A stretch of 64,000 bases of DNA from Roseburia rectibacter. GTDB taxonomy: Bacteria; Bacillota; Clostridia; Lachnospirales; Lachnospiraceae. Both the position numbers and the translations under genes were made by a program. This document shows, in pieces, positions 39,262 to 46,949 of the stretch (within the stretch, counting starts at the first letter, position 1; the number at the start of each line of letters is the position of its first letter). The notes beneath the pieces were generated by a model, which searched no databases, was not told the DNA's origin, and worked only from the letters and a program-made list of their open reading frames with translations. The stretch is taken from assembly GCF_014287515.2 (NCBI RefSeq), contig NZ_CP092473.1, forward strand, positions 112,501-176,500. Reading direction: 5' to 3'.

Positions 39262-39783
39262 ATGATTTCAAAGTATTTAGGAATTGATTCAGATTATATT
39301 ATTATAGGACTCTGCGGGGTTCTGTTGATTTTATTTATATTGGTGATTATAAATATTGTTCAGATGAAAAAACTGAAAAAGAATTATCGTATTTTTATGA
39401 GCGGAAAAGATGCGAAGACATTGGAAGATACATTGATTCAAAGGCTCGATCAGGTTGATTCCCTGTTAGAATCAAATGAAGAAAATGACAGAAATATTAA
39501 AGTACTCTCTAAAAATATGCAGTGTACCTATCAGAAAATGGGACTTATTAAGTATGATGCATTTCATGAGATGGGCGGAAAATTAAGTTTTTCTCTTGCA
39601 ATGTTAGATATGCGCAATAATGGATTTATTATTAACGCAATGCACACCAGAGAAGGCTGCTATACATATATTAAAGAAATTATTGATGGCAATTCTGTAA
39701 TTGTTTTATCAGAGGAAGAGCAGGAAGCTTTAAAACGAGCAATGAATCCAAATAGCGATTTGAAAAATTCAAATGAGGAATAA
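39262..39783 (+). CDS. DUF4446 membrane-anchored protein
   Basis: The 173-residue protein has one N-terminal membrane helix (YIIIGLCGVLLILFILVIIN), a coiled-coil stretch with KTLEDTLIQRLDQVDSLL, and the conserved DUF4446 segment LIKYDAFHEMGGKLSFSLAM, LDMRNNGFIINAMHTREGCY. It is usually found beside parB in Clostridia; its role is unknown. Confidence 0.85.
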   Translation: MISKYLGIDSDYIIIGLCGVLLILFILVIINIVQMKKLKKNYRIFMSGKDAKTLEDTLIQRLDQVDSLLESNEENDRNIKVLSKNMQCTYQKMGLIKYDAFHEMGGKLSFSLAMLDMRNNGFIINAMHTREGCYTYIKEIIDGNSVIVLSEEEQEALKRAMNPNSDLKNSNEE

Positions 39784-39808
39784 TGAAAAATAAGATAATG
39801 GAGAGATA

Positions 39809-40843
39809 ATGATAATACGGCAGGTCAAATCACTTGTAGGCGGAGAAACACTGGCGGAACCGGTTATAACGAAAGAAAAAGAAATATTGATATCCGGCGG
39901 AACTGTGTTAAAACCGGAGTATTTGGATCTGATTTCTTTTTTGGGAATTGATACAGTATGTATCGAAGATCCGTATGAAGCCTTTGAAACAACACATTTG
40001 ATTATCAATGAAGAAAGAGAAAAGTATTATGTCAGTGAAGTACAGAAAATTCTGGAGAATCATATATACCATGGAAAAAATTCACTGAGCAAAATGGCTG
40101 AGCTGGCAAATGAAATTGTCAGTGAAATAACAAAAGCAGAACAGCCTAAGGTAATAGATATAGAAGAACGCAATGGAAATCTTTATGAGCATACGGTACA
40201 GGTGACTATGTTATCTCTGGCAGTTGCAAAAATGTTAAAAGTAAAAGAAGAGGATTATATTGATATTGCCATAGGGGCATTATTGCATGATCTTGGTATG
40301 CGTTATACTACGGTTCCATATATTAATTTTGATATGGATAGCAGACCGGCATCTGAAGTATTTGAATTAAAAAAACATACAATACTGGCATATTCAGCGT
40401 TAGAAGGTGAAGACTGGATATCACCGGTCTCAAAAAAAATGGTATTAACACATCATGAGAGAAAAGATGGATCAGGATATCCTTTAAAACAAAAAACAAA
40501 GGATATAGAGTGTAATATATTACAGGTGTGTGATGCATTTGATTGTATGATTTCCGGAATGGAATGTAAAAGAATCAGTGTACAGCAGGCACTTGAGACA
40601 ATGATCGAGGCGGCAGACCTCTTATTTGAACGGAAAATTGTAAAAGTAATACAGAAAATGGTTGCATATTATCCGGTTGGTACGAAAATCAGGCTGAATA
40701 CAGGAGAAACAGGGATTGTCATATGCCAGACGGATAATTCGATTCGTCCAATCGTTGTGGTATTGGATCAGACGAATCAAATGACGGAAATCAGGTATGA
40801 CCTGACAAAAAATAAAAAAATATCAATTCTGCAGTTGGTTTAA
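39809..40843 (+). CDS. HD-GYP-type phosphohydrolase
   Basis: The 344-residue protein has an N-terminal region LVGGETLAEPVITKEKEILI, then an HD domain with His in YEHTVQVTMLSLAVAKML, GALLHDLGMRYT (HD pair near residue 158) and LTHHERKDGSGYPLKQKTKD, the HHE..GYP-type signature. HD-GYP proteins split cyclic di-GMP or other cyclic dinucleotides. No receiver or membrane domain is visible, so input may come through the N-terminal part. It follows DUF4446 by 25 nt. Confidence 0.85.
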   Translation: MIIRQVKSLVGGETLAEPVITKEKEILISGGTVLKPEYLDLISFLGIDTVCIEDPYEAFETTHLIINEEREKYYVSEVQKILENHIYHGKNSLSKMAELANEIVSEITKAEQPKVIDIEERNGNLYEHTVQVTMLSLAVAKMLKVKEEDYIDIAIGALLHDLGMRYTTVPYINFDMDSRPASEVFELKKHTILAYSALEGEDWISPVSKKMVLTHHERKDGSGYPLKQKTKDIECNILQVCDAFDCMISGMECKRISVQQALETMIEAADLLFERKIVKVIQKMVAYYPVGTKIRLNTGETGIVICQTDNSIRPIVVVLDQTNQMTEIRYDLTKNKKISILQLV

Positions 40844-40940
40844 GAATGGAGATAGTGTGAAAAATACATTTTTCACACACAAGATTTGTGCTGACACACA
40901 AACTTGAGATGCGCTGGAGGAAGGCGCAGGAATGGAGATA
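40844..40940 (+). repeat. Hairpin/Shine-Dalgarno repeat, copy 6, flanked by an 11-bp duplication
   Basis: A core of about 75 bp (40855-40929) contains GTGTGAAAAAT-AC-ATTTTTCACAC, then TTTGTGCTGACACACAAACT and GATGCGC..GGCGCAGG. The 11-mer GAATGGAGATA stands on both sides (40844-40854 and 40930-40940). The second copy is the ribosome-binding site of the DUF3881 gene. Confidence 0.75.
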
Positions 40941-40943
40941 AGT

Positions 40944-41822
40944 ATGCATAAATTTTTAAGAGCAGTCGGTCTTTCTGATATTAAGAAAGAAGAACTCGAA
41001 AAAATATGTAAAGATATAGAAGCAAAACCAGATACGATTAAGGTGGCAGAGGATTCTGAAGGAAATGAATTTGCAGAACTTTGTTATCAGTTTGGTGACT
41101 TTTTTGGTCTGACATTAAGAGGTACCTATCGGGAAGATGATACATTTGAGATGGATTATTACTATCCATATTTTTTTGGCACAATGTTATCCACAAGAGA
41201 ACAGGCAGAAGTGGAAAAGCATGCGGAAAAAGAGTCCTATGCGGGGATATGTGATGAAGTCCGAATAGGTGTAACATTAATTTTCTATCTGCAGAATGTT
41301 GTTGATTTTCTGGCAGTAAAAGGATCAAAAAGATATATAAATCTGGAAGAGGGTGTCATTTTAGGTGCACTTTCCACAGAGGGAAAAATTTTGCTCCCAA
41401 TTAACAAAGCTGAGAAAAAAAATAAACAGAATCAGCAGAATACCACAGATCGCAATTATCTGGTTGCAGCTGCAAGAGACGGGGATGAGAATGCGATTGA
41501 AAATTTAACATTAGAAGATATTGATACATATTCCATGTTATCGAGACGCATTACCCATGAGGATGTACTCAGCATTGTCGATTCTTATTTTATGCCATAT
41601 GGTATTGAAAGCGATCAGTATGCAATCCTTGGCGAAATCATGGACTGCAGGATGGAGCAGAATAATCTTACAGGTGAGAATGTATGGGTACTTGATATCT
41701 GCTGCAATGAAATGAATTTTGGTGTATGTATCAATCAGAAAGATCTGGTTGGGGAACCACAGGTTGGCAGACGATTTAAGGGCATTGTATGGATGCAGGG
41801 AAGTATAAAATATAGAGAATAA
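40944..41822 (+). CDS. DUF3881 family protein
   Basis: The 292-residue soluble protein matches the DUF3881 family found in Lachnospiraceae: MHKFLRAVGLSDIKKEELEK, DYYYPYFFGTMLST, LIFYLQNVVDFL and RITHEDVLSIVDSYFMPYGI. Function unknown. The ATG at 40944 follows GGAG from the flanking duplication by 6 nt. It is the last gene before the tRNA-Arg locus. Confidence 0.85.
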   Translation: MHKFLRAVGLSDIKKEELEKICKDIEAKPDTIKVAEDSEGNEFAELCYQFGDFFGLTLRGTYREDDTFEMDYYYPYFFGTMLSTREQAEVEKHAEKESYAGICDEVRIGVTLIFYLQNVVDFLAVKGSKRYINLEEGVILGALSTEGKILLPINKAEKKNKQNQQNTTDRNYLVAAARDGDENAIENLTLEDIDTYSMLSRRITHEDVLSIVDSYFMPYGIESDQYAILGEIMDCRMEQNNLTGENVWVLDICCNEMNFGVCINQKDLVGEPQVGRRFKGIVWMQGSIKYRE

Positions 41823-41854
41823 GTATAGATATTTTTGAGGAAGTATGATAGAAT

Positions 41855-41888
41855 AAAAAAGCTGTATGTGGATTTACCACATACAGCA
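41855..41888 (+). terminator. Terminator after the DUF3881 gene
   Basis: GCTGTATGTGG (41861-41871) pairs with CCACATACAGC (41877-41887), loop ATTTA. It has A6 before it but only a mixed AT tail after, so termination may be partial or act on the minus strand. Confidence 0.65.
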
Positions 41889-41902
41889 TATATCTTATAT
41901 AA

Positions 41903-41941
41903 GTTCTCATAGTTAAATGGATATAATAAGCGCCTCCTAAG
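41903..41941 (+). pseudogene. tRNA-Arg-like 5' half, copy A
   Basis: This segment matches the 5' half of a tRNA-Arg: an acceptor-like start GTTCTCA, then TAGTTAAATGGATATAA (D-arm) and AAGCGCCTCCTAAGG (anticodon arm with CCT). No matching 3' half follows; instead a hairpin (GGTTTAA/TTAAACC, 41941-41960) and a promoter follow. Confidence 0.65.
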
Positions 41942-42007
41942 GTTTAATCATGGTTAAACCCAGTGAAAACACAGAGGTGGTAAATCGGAATTCGATTCCA
42001 ACAGGGA

Positions 42008-42036
42008 TTGACGAAGATGTCAAAGTAAGATACAAT
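42008..42036 (+). promoter_or_regulatory. Promoter A before the structured segment
   Basis: TTGACG (42008-42013), 17 nt, TACAAT (42031-42036). It stands at the same place relative to the structured segment as promoter B. Confidence 0.65.
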
Positions 42037-42120
42037 GGAAATTCATCACGAAAGTGATTGGATTCATAGATATGGCAACCGTAGCCAAAAAGGTATGAAA
42101 GCCTTGAAAATACGGCGCTT
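42037..42120 (+). ncRNA. Conserved structured segment, copy A
   Basis: The stem ATCAC/GTGAT (42045-42058) is capped by GAAA; then GGC..GCC (42074-42086) and AAGG..CCTT (42090-42105). Copy B has the same stems with loop GCAA and with GGCT..AGCC in the third, so differences fall in loops or are paired changes. This suggests an RNA structure, either a tRNA leader or an independent small RNA. It ends directly at tRNA-like copy B. Confidence 0.55.
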
Positions 42121-42160
42121 GTCTCCTTAGTTAAATGGATATAACAAGCGCCTCCTAAGG
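42121..42160 (+). pseudogene. tRNA-Arg-like 5' half, copy B
   Basis: GTCTCCTTAGTTAAATGGAT then ATAACAAGCGCCTCCTAAGG: acceptor 5' strand, D-arm and anticodon arm of a tRNA-Arg(CCT). The T-arm is absent; GGAGAC at 42172-42177 could still pair with the acceptor. Its acceptor strand GTCTCCT is exactly complementary to AGGAGAC at 52981-52987, the end of the second att copy. Confidence 0.65.
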
Positions 42161-42207
42161 GGCAACTAAGTGGAGACCATTTAGTGAGACACAACGGGAT
42201 TTTAGAG

Positions 42208-42237
42208 TTTGCAAAAAGGCTAAAATCAATATATAAT
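42208..42237 (+). promoter_or_regulatory. Promoter B before the structured segment and tRNA-Arg
   Basis: TTTGCA (42208-42213), 18 nt (or TTGCAA with 17), TATAAT (42232-42237). It would produce an RNA containing structured copy B followed by the intact tRNA. Confidence 0.7.
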
Positions 42238-42240
42238 AAC

Positions 42241-42326
42241 AGAGGCAATTCATCACGCAAGTGATTGGATTCATAAACATGGCAGCCGGAGCCAAAAAGG
42301 CTGAAAAGCCCGAAAATACGGCATTT
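42241..42326 (+). ncRNA. Conserved structured segment, copy B (leader of tRNA-Arg)
   Basis: Stems ATCAC/GTGAT with a GCAA loop (42252-42265), GGC/GCC (42281-42293) and GGCT/AGCC (42299-42310) correspond to copy A. GAAA and GCAA are both GNRA tetraloops. The segment abuts the intact tRNA at 42327. Confidence 0.55.
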
Positions 42327-42398
42327 GTTCCCTTAGTTAAATGGATATAACGGGGTCCTCCTAAGACTCTATTGTAGGTTCGATTCCTATAGGGAACG
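42327..42398 (+). tRNA. tRNA-Arg(CCT)
   Basis: The acceptor GTTCCCT pairs exactly with AGGGAAC (42391-42397), discriminator G. D-arm GTTA..TAAC, anticodon stem GGGTC/GACTC with loop CTCCTAA giving anticodon CCT (AGG codons), T-arm GTAGG-TTCGATT-CCTAT. Length is 72 nt and CCA is not encoded. The 3' half from the anticodon loop onward forms the left copy of the att repeat. Confidence 0.93.
42358..42393 (+). repeat. Left 36-bp direct repeat (attL-like)
   Basis: CTCCTAAGACTCTATTGTAG through CCTATAGG, from the anticodon loop into the acceptor stem of tRNA-Arg, identical to 52948-52983. Confidence 0.9.
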
Positions 42399-42408
42399 CT
42401 CTATTTTA

Positions 42409-42443
42409 AGCGGTAATGAGAGAAAAATCATTGCCGTTTTTTT
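42409..42443 (+). terminator. Terminator after tRNA-Arg
   Basis: CGGTAATGA (42411-42419) pairs with TCATTGCCG (42428-42436), followed by T7. A similar terminator follows the right att copy (52998-53032). Confidence 0.88.
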
Positions 42444-42453
42444 GTTGTTTTTC

Positions 42454-42594
42454 TGCTAACAGCAAATCAAAATATGAGCATTTTTGCTAACAGAAAATGC
42501 AAATTGCTAACAGTAAAATTATTGTAGATTTGCTAACAGAAATGAAAAGCTATAATGCAGCTGGTGTAAAGGGCTGTAAATTGGTGTAGCTAAC
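42454..42594 (+). repeat. Iteron-like repeats, left end of the element
   Basis: TGCTAACAG occurs exactly at 42454-42462, 42485-42493, 42505-42513 and 42531-42539, with AGCTAACAA near 42588-42596. Copies also stand at the other end of the element (52799-52818). They may be recombinase arm sites, a replication origin, or a ParB operator. Confidence 0.8.
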
Positions 42595-42651
42595 AAAAGG
42601 GTAATGATTAAAAATATTTCTGCTTGGAAAATATCAAGCCTGAATGAGTAT

Positions 42652-42695
42652 TCCGTTCAGATTAGATTAGGTTCTAATCTGGGCGGATTTTTTTA
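42652..42695 (+). promoter_or_regulatory. Attenuator-type hairpin before the ParB-like gene
   Basis: TCCGTTCAGATTAGA pairs with TCTAATCTGGGCGGA and is followed by T7. It ends about 45 nt before the ParB-like start. The second element has an equivalent hairpin (53241-53288) with a different loop, so the structure is conserved. Confidence 0.8.
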
Positions 42696-42738
42696 TTTCA
42701 GGAAGAAGGAGGATGCCTATGCAGAGAAAGTGGATCAG

Positions 42739-43575
42739 ATGGATCCAGATGAAAAGATTGTTGAAATAGCGATTGAACGGCTAAGAGTATTTGAAAACCA
42801 TCCGTTCCGAGTGGAAATGGATAGCCAGATGAAAAATCTTCAGGACAGTATCAAGAAATACGGAATAATAACTCGGGTAATAGTGAGACCACGAAAGGAA
42901 GGATACTACGAAATCATATCAGGGCATAGAAGAATATTTGCAGCGGAAAAACTGGGATATAGAAAAGTACCTACGATAATCCGCTACATGACAGATGATC
43001 AGGCAGTTATCGCAATGGTAGATTCAAACTTGCAAAGGGAGAGAATCCAACCGAGTGAAAAAGCATTTGCTTATAAGATGAAATATGATGTGCTCAAAAG
43101 AAAATCAGGAAGAAGGAAAGCTGACCAAGTTGACCACAATTCAGGGAAAAAGGGATTGGAGATTATCAGTGAGGAAACTGGAGACAGTCCTAAGCAGGTG
43201 CAGAGATATATCAAGATGGCAGATCTGATTCCTGAACTGTTGGAAAAGGTAGATGATGGTTCAATGGGATTTACTCCGGCTGTGCAGATAGCATATCTAA
43301 AGAAAAAAGAGCAGAAGGATGTACTTGATGATATGGAATTAACACTATGTACACCATCGTTATCGCAGGCAATGCGTATGAAAAAACTGAGTGCTGATGG
43401 AAAATTAACAACCCAGAGAGTTGAAGATATTCTAAGCGAAATAAAGCAGAAAGAAACAGACCGGGTAGTGTTTAAGAATGATCAGCTTCATAAGTATTTT
43501 CCAAAGAATTATTCTACGGAACAGATGAAGAGAGAAATAATTGAACTTTTGAAATTGTATGTACTGAATTATTAA
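42739..43575 (+). CDS. ParB/RepB/Spo0J-like partition protein of the element
   Basis: The 278-residue protein has the ParB N-terminal domain (EIAIERL-type start, [60 protein letters not shown]) and a helix-turn-helix with [20 protein letters not shown]. It is of the type common on clostridial conjugative and plasmid-like elements and is distinct from chromosomal ParB. The start is uncertain: the ATG that matches the second element's start (42719) is out of frame by one base, leaving ATG 42739 or GTG 42730 with weak ribosome-binding sites. Confidence 0.8.
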   Translation: MDPDEKIVEIAIERLRVFENHPFRVEMDSQMKNLQDSIKKYGIITRVIVRPRKEGYYEIISGHRRIFAAEKLGYRKVPTIIRYMTDDQAVIAMVDSNLQRERIQPSEKAFAYKMKYDVLKRKSGRRKADQVDHNSGKKGLEIISEETGDSPKQVQRYIKMADLIPELLEKVDDGSMGFTPAVQIAYLKKKEQKDVLDDMELTLCTPSLSQAMRMKKLSADGKLTTQRVEDILSEIKQKETDRVVFKNDQLHKYFPKNYSTEQMKREIIELLKLYVLNY

Positions 43576-43592
43576 AAACAGGAGGAAATGTT

Positions 43593-43964
43593 ATGTGTAA
43601 GGTTATTGCAGTATCAAATCAAAAAGGTGGAGTCGGAAAGACCGTATCATGTGTGAATCTGGGTATAGGTCTGGCTCAGGAAGGAAAGAAAGTTCTGCTG
43701 ATAGACGGAGATCCACAGGGAAGTCTGACAATCAGCCTTGGATATGAGGAGCCGGATGAAATGGAGTATTCTCTGGCAACACTCATGATGAATATTGTGA
43801 ATGATGAAAAACTGAATATTGAAAAAACAATCCTTCATCATAAGGAAGGTGTGGATCTAATATCGGTGCAGGCTACATACTCCTTTGCGATTGGTGACAG
43901 TTATGCTCTGGACATTAGAAATCAAACTCATAGGGTGACTTTTTTGCTAATTGACTTGTTATAG
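43593..43964 (+). pseudogene. Truncated ParA-like ATPase
   Basis: The frame starts like Par[41 protein letters not shown]. The likeness continues to about residue 90 (KEGVDLI), where the family would go on with PANIELS; here unrelated sequence runs to a stop at 123 residues, about half the usual 260-270. Walker A is intact but the switch II and C-terminal half are gone, so it is unlikely to work. The break marks a junction where cargo replaced the element backbone. Confidence 0.8.
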
Positions 43965-44050
43965 AAAATTTTTGTTGTGGAAATGGATTGCAAAAACGAA
44001 AAAAGCGGTTTAAAACTCAGTAAATAGATAAAAATAATAAATATAATATT

Positions 44051-44079
44051 GACAAAAGTGAAAAAATCACTTAAACTAA
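44051..44079 (+). promoter_or_regulatory. Promoter of the rloA-rloB genes
   Basis: TTGACA (44051-44056), 17 nt, TAAACT (44074-44079), 28 nt before the ATG. A consensus -35 box; the -10 box is moderate. Confidence 0.75.
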
Positions 44080-44106
44080 ACGAGTAAGATAATGGAGGTG
44101 CATAAT

Positions 44107-45489
44107 ATGCTAATTAGATTTAATGTTAAAAATTTTTTGTCTTTTGATAGAAGAGAAGATGGAAAAACAGAAGAGTTTTCTATGATTTCAGGAAAGGTAA
44201 GAAACAAAAAAGAGCATATTTATGATGATGGCAAGATGAAGTTATTAAAGTTTGCTGCCATATATGGGGCAAATGCAGCGGGTAAATCTAATTTGGTTAA
44301 AGCAATGGATTTTATGCGTCAAACAGTTATAAAGGGGTTGCCAGACGGTCATACTGAGCGTTATTGTAAAATAGAGCCTTCAAATCAAGATGAAGCTAGT
44401 TACTTTGAACTAGAGATTTTATTAAATAATAAATATTATGCATATGGATTTGAAGTGATTTTGAGCCAAAGTAAATTTATTGCAGAATGGTTGATTGAAT
44501 TAAATACAGATAACTCAGAGAAAGTAATTTTCCAAAGAGATATTTTGACAGGAAAATATGAACTTGGAAAAGATTTAAGACATAAAGGTCTTTATGAGAA
44601 AATAGATGTTTATGCAAGCGATGTAAGTGACGATACATCGGTATTGTTTTTAAATTTAATGAACCAAAATAAGAAAAATTTATATAGCGAGTTTGATGAT
44701 GCTGCCATAATAAGAGATGTGTTTTTGTGGATAAAAGAGCAATTTGATATTAATTATCCAGATCAACCTATTTCGGATTATTCTTACTTGGCCAAGGCAA
44801 AGGATGTTCAGGAAGTCTGTAGAGTTATTTCTGCATTTGGTACTGGAATTACGGATTTTAAAATGGTAGATGTACCGGTAGAAAAGGTGCTTGGTGAGTT
44901 ACCACAGAAATTGCAGAAAAGAATAATTTCAGATATTGAACAGAAGCAAGCAGAAATTAGAGGAAATGAAAAATTATCTCAAATTGCGCTGGTTATGAGA
45001 AGTAATACAAACTTTTTTATTATTACTCTTAGTGAAGAAGATGGAATAAAATGTCAGACAATAGAATTTTCTCACGGAGAAAAAGATGTACTATTTCAGT
45101 TGTCGGAAGAGTCTGATGGAACTGTACGTGTATTAGATTTATTGGAAATTTTACTTGCGGGTGAAGGAAAAACCTATGTAATAGATGAACTTGATAGATG
45201 CTTGCATCCAAGTTTGACATATAAGTTTGTGGAAACATTTTTGCAAGTTGCAGAAGAAAGAAATATACAATTGATTGTAACAACACATGAATCAAGACTT
45301 TTAGATTTTGAATTATTAAGAAGAGATGAAATCTGGTTCGTGAATAAGAATAAATTAGGAAAGTCGACTGTATATTCGCTAGAAGAATATAATGCAAGGT
45401 TTGACCAAAAAATTGACAAAGCATATTTGGAAGGTCGATATGGAGGTGTTCCTATTTTTAGCACGGTTTTTCCTGTAAAGGAGGAATAG
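44107..45489 (+). CDS. AAA-family ATPase RloA (AbiLi-like), defence gene
   Basis: The 460-residue ATPase of the COG1106/RloA group has Walker A GANAAGKSN at residues 54-62, Walker B with TYVIDELDRCLHP, an ABC-like signature region EFSHGEKDVLFQLSEESDGT, and the His-switch TTHESRLLD. ATG 44107 has GGAGG 8 nt upstream. It is paired with RloB; such pairs are known as AbiL-type abortive infection systems or as RloAB beside restriction systems. The ATPase is expected to sense phage and control the RloB nuclease-like partner. Confidence 0.85.
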   Translation: MLIRFNVKNFLSFDRREDGKTEEFSMISGKVRNKKEHIYDDGKMKLLKFAAIYGANAAGKSNLVKAMDFMRQTVIKGLPDGHTERYCKIEPSNQDEASYFELEILLNNKYYAYGFEVILSQSKFIAEWLIELNTDNSEKVIFQRDILTGKYELGKDLRHKGLYEKIDVYASDVSDDTSVLFLNLMNQNKKNLYSEFDDAAIIRDVFLWIKEQFDINYPDQPISDYSYLAKAKDVQEVCRVISAFGTGITDFKMVDVPVEKVLGELPQKLQKRIISDIEQKQAEIRGNEKLSQIALVMRSNTNFFIITLSEEDGIKCQTIEFSHGEKDVLFQLSEESDGTVRVLDLLEILLAGEGKTYVIDELDRCLHPSLTYKFVETFLQVAEERNIQLIVTTHESRLLDFELLRRDEIWFVNKNKLGKSTVYSLEEYNARFDQKIDKAYLEGRYGGVPIFSTVFPVKEE

Positions 45490-45492
45490 TGC

Positions 45493-46428
45493 ATGAGAGA
45501 AAAAAGAAGTTTTTCAGAAAGAACCAGAGTTCTTCCAAATGACGAGGTAAAGAAAAAATACTTTTTGGTATATGAGGGGAAAAATACAGAAGCTATTTAT
45601 TTTGAAGCGGTTGACGTATTAAAAGAGTATATTTCAATTAACCCGTTGATAGAGGTTATCCCAGTTATTCGAAGCTATAGTGAAGACGGATGGAGTAATC
45701 CCAAGAAAATTCTTGATAGAGTCATACAAAATATTGAAGAATTAAAAAGCGGTGAAGTGTCATATGAAACGCTTCTCAATTGGATAATGGATTATTTTCA
45801 GGATTATGGTATTTTGGAAAATAATCGACCGTTAGCAAAAAGTTATTGGACTACATTGCAGCAAATATGTGAAGAAAAGCTAGGGGTATCTCTCGAGGAA
45901 AAGGTTGGCAATCTTCAAATGGCATGCGAGATGATCTTTGATATATTGAAAGAAGAATCGAAACTTGAAAATATAGTTGCTGATATTCCAAGAGTAATTA
46001 ATAATAGTGTATTAACGTACTCAGAAGAAATTGATAAGATATGTTTGATTGTGGATCGAGATAAGGATAGCTTTACACCTGTACAGTATGATTATGTAGT
46101 TGAGCAGTGTGAAAATAGAAATTATGGGATATATATTACAAATCCTTGCTTTGAATTCTGGCTGCTAATGCATTTTGATGACGTAAAGGAACTAGATCAA
46201 GAGTTACTGCTGGAAAATCCTAAAGTATCTGCGGAAAGAAGGTATTGCGAACAGGAGTTAAGAAAAAGAATTCCTAAATATAGTAAATCTAAATATGATG
46301 CAATTGGATTGGTAAGAAATGTGGAAAAAGCAATTCGAAATGAGAGCCTATATTGTGAGAATGAAAAAGAATTGAAAAATACGATAGGAAGTAATGTGGG
46401 AATGCTAATACGTGAAATGCAAAAATAG
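45493..46428 (+). CDS. RloB-like protein (AbiLii-like), defence effector
   Basis: The 311-residue protein has the RloB-type TOPRIM-like core split by an insertion: KKYFLVYEGKNTEAIYFEAV near the N-terminus (conserved EGxxTE), CLIVDRDKD (DxD metal site) at about residue 185, and ITNPCFEFWLLMHFDD (NPxFExWLLxHF hallmark). Between them lies an extra helical region of about 100 residues. It begins 3 nt after rloA with AAGGAGG upstream. It likely cuts nucleic acid when released by RloA; that is inferred from the family. Confidence 0.85.
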   Translation: MREKRSFSERTRVLPNDEVKKKYFLVYEGKNTEAIYFEAVDVLKEYISINPLIEVIPVIRSYSEDGWSNPKKILDRVIQNIEELKSGEVSYETLLNWIMDYFQDYGILENNRPLAKSYWTTLQQICEEKLGVSLEEKVGNLQMACEMIFDILKEESKLENIVADIPRVINNSVLTYSEEIDKICLIVDRDKDSFTPVQYDYVVEQCENRNYGIYITNPCFEFWLLMHFDDVKELDQELLLENPKVSAERRYCEQELRKRIPKYSKSKYDAIGLVRNVEKAIRNESLYCENEKELKNTIGSNVGMLIREMQK

Positions 46429-46500
46429 CTATTGTTTTGTAGAGGAAAGGAGGTTGGTAAAACAAAAGGAATATTGGGATATGGAAATATGTGAATGTGG

Positions 46501-46537
46501 CAACAAAAAAGTCGAAGCGGCAACTTCGACCTGTTGT
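46501..46537 (+). terminator. Hairpin after rloB
   Basis: CAACA..GTCGAAG (46511-46517) pairs with CTTCGAC (46524-46530)..TGTTG. The stem is GC-rich for this region but the tail is not T-rich, so it may be a weak terminator. Confidence 0.45.
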
Positions 46538-46672
46538 TAATGACCATAAATGACCATTGGAATATTTAAACAATTCTAATCTATCATTTATCATTCGATA
46601 AATCAATCCCTAAACATATGTTTGAAAATTAGTCTCAAACTAGGTCATTGTTTGTTTATATAGAGTAACTTG

Positions 46673-46691
46673 GTAGTACGAATTGTACTAC
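46673..46691. promoter_or_regulatory. Inverted repeat before the caspase/TIR operon
   Basis: GTAGTAC-GAATT-GTACTAC, 33 nt before the first gene of the operon. Its position suits an operator; no T-run follows. The rest of 46429-46672 shows no gene. Confidence 0.5.
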
Positions 46692-46723
46692 TGTATTAAG
46701 TGTACCTTAAAGGAGGGAAAACA

Positions 46724-46936
46724 ATGAAGTTGAAGGTATCGAAAGAAAACCCAAAAGGTTTGAACACTGAATTTGTAAATATAGAAACGGGTAGACATAT
46801 CTCATTAGAGCATGCTGTTACTCAAATAAATAAAGGTAATAAAAGTTATGAAAACTATCAAGTTGTAAACAAGGCGAATGGCACAACTTATATTCGCTCA
46901 ATTGCGGATGACAGCAAAAAGAATAATATTGAGTAG
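46724..46936 (+). CDS. Small DUF3892-like protein
   Basis: The 70-residue protein contains NTEFVNIETGRHISLEHAVT, QINKGNKSYENYQVVNKANG and TTYIRSIADD, resembling DUF3892 (a short domain with a conserved YIRS..D ending). GGAGGG lies 7 nt before ATG 46724. It is 13 nt upstream of the caspase-like gene and so belongs to the same operon. DUF3892 proteins are often seen near defence or mobile genes; function unknown. It could be a regulator or sensor of the caspase. Confidence 0.65.
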   Translation: MKLKVSKENPKGLNTEFVNIETGRHISLEHAVTQINKGNKSYENYQVVNKANGTTYIRSIADDSKKNNIE

Positions 46937-46949
46937 GGAGGTATTATAG

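Noticed and set aside
41902..42120. Group I intron in tRNA-Arg(CCT)
   Set aside because: tRNA-Arg(CCT) is a known intron host, but I see no P/Q/R/S core elements, no proper 3' exon after the half-tRNAs, and a promoter lies in the middle.
42032..42122. Short conserved reading frame (EIHHxSDWIH..GxRSQKG) in the structured segments
   Set aside because: Differences between the two copies are mostly non-synonymous and copy B stops early; they fit RNA stems better than a protein.
42604..42738. N-terminal extension of the ParB-like ORF
   Set aside because: It spans the attenuator hairpin and lacks likeness to the family; the sister element starts after the hairpin.
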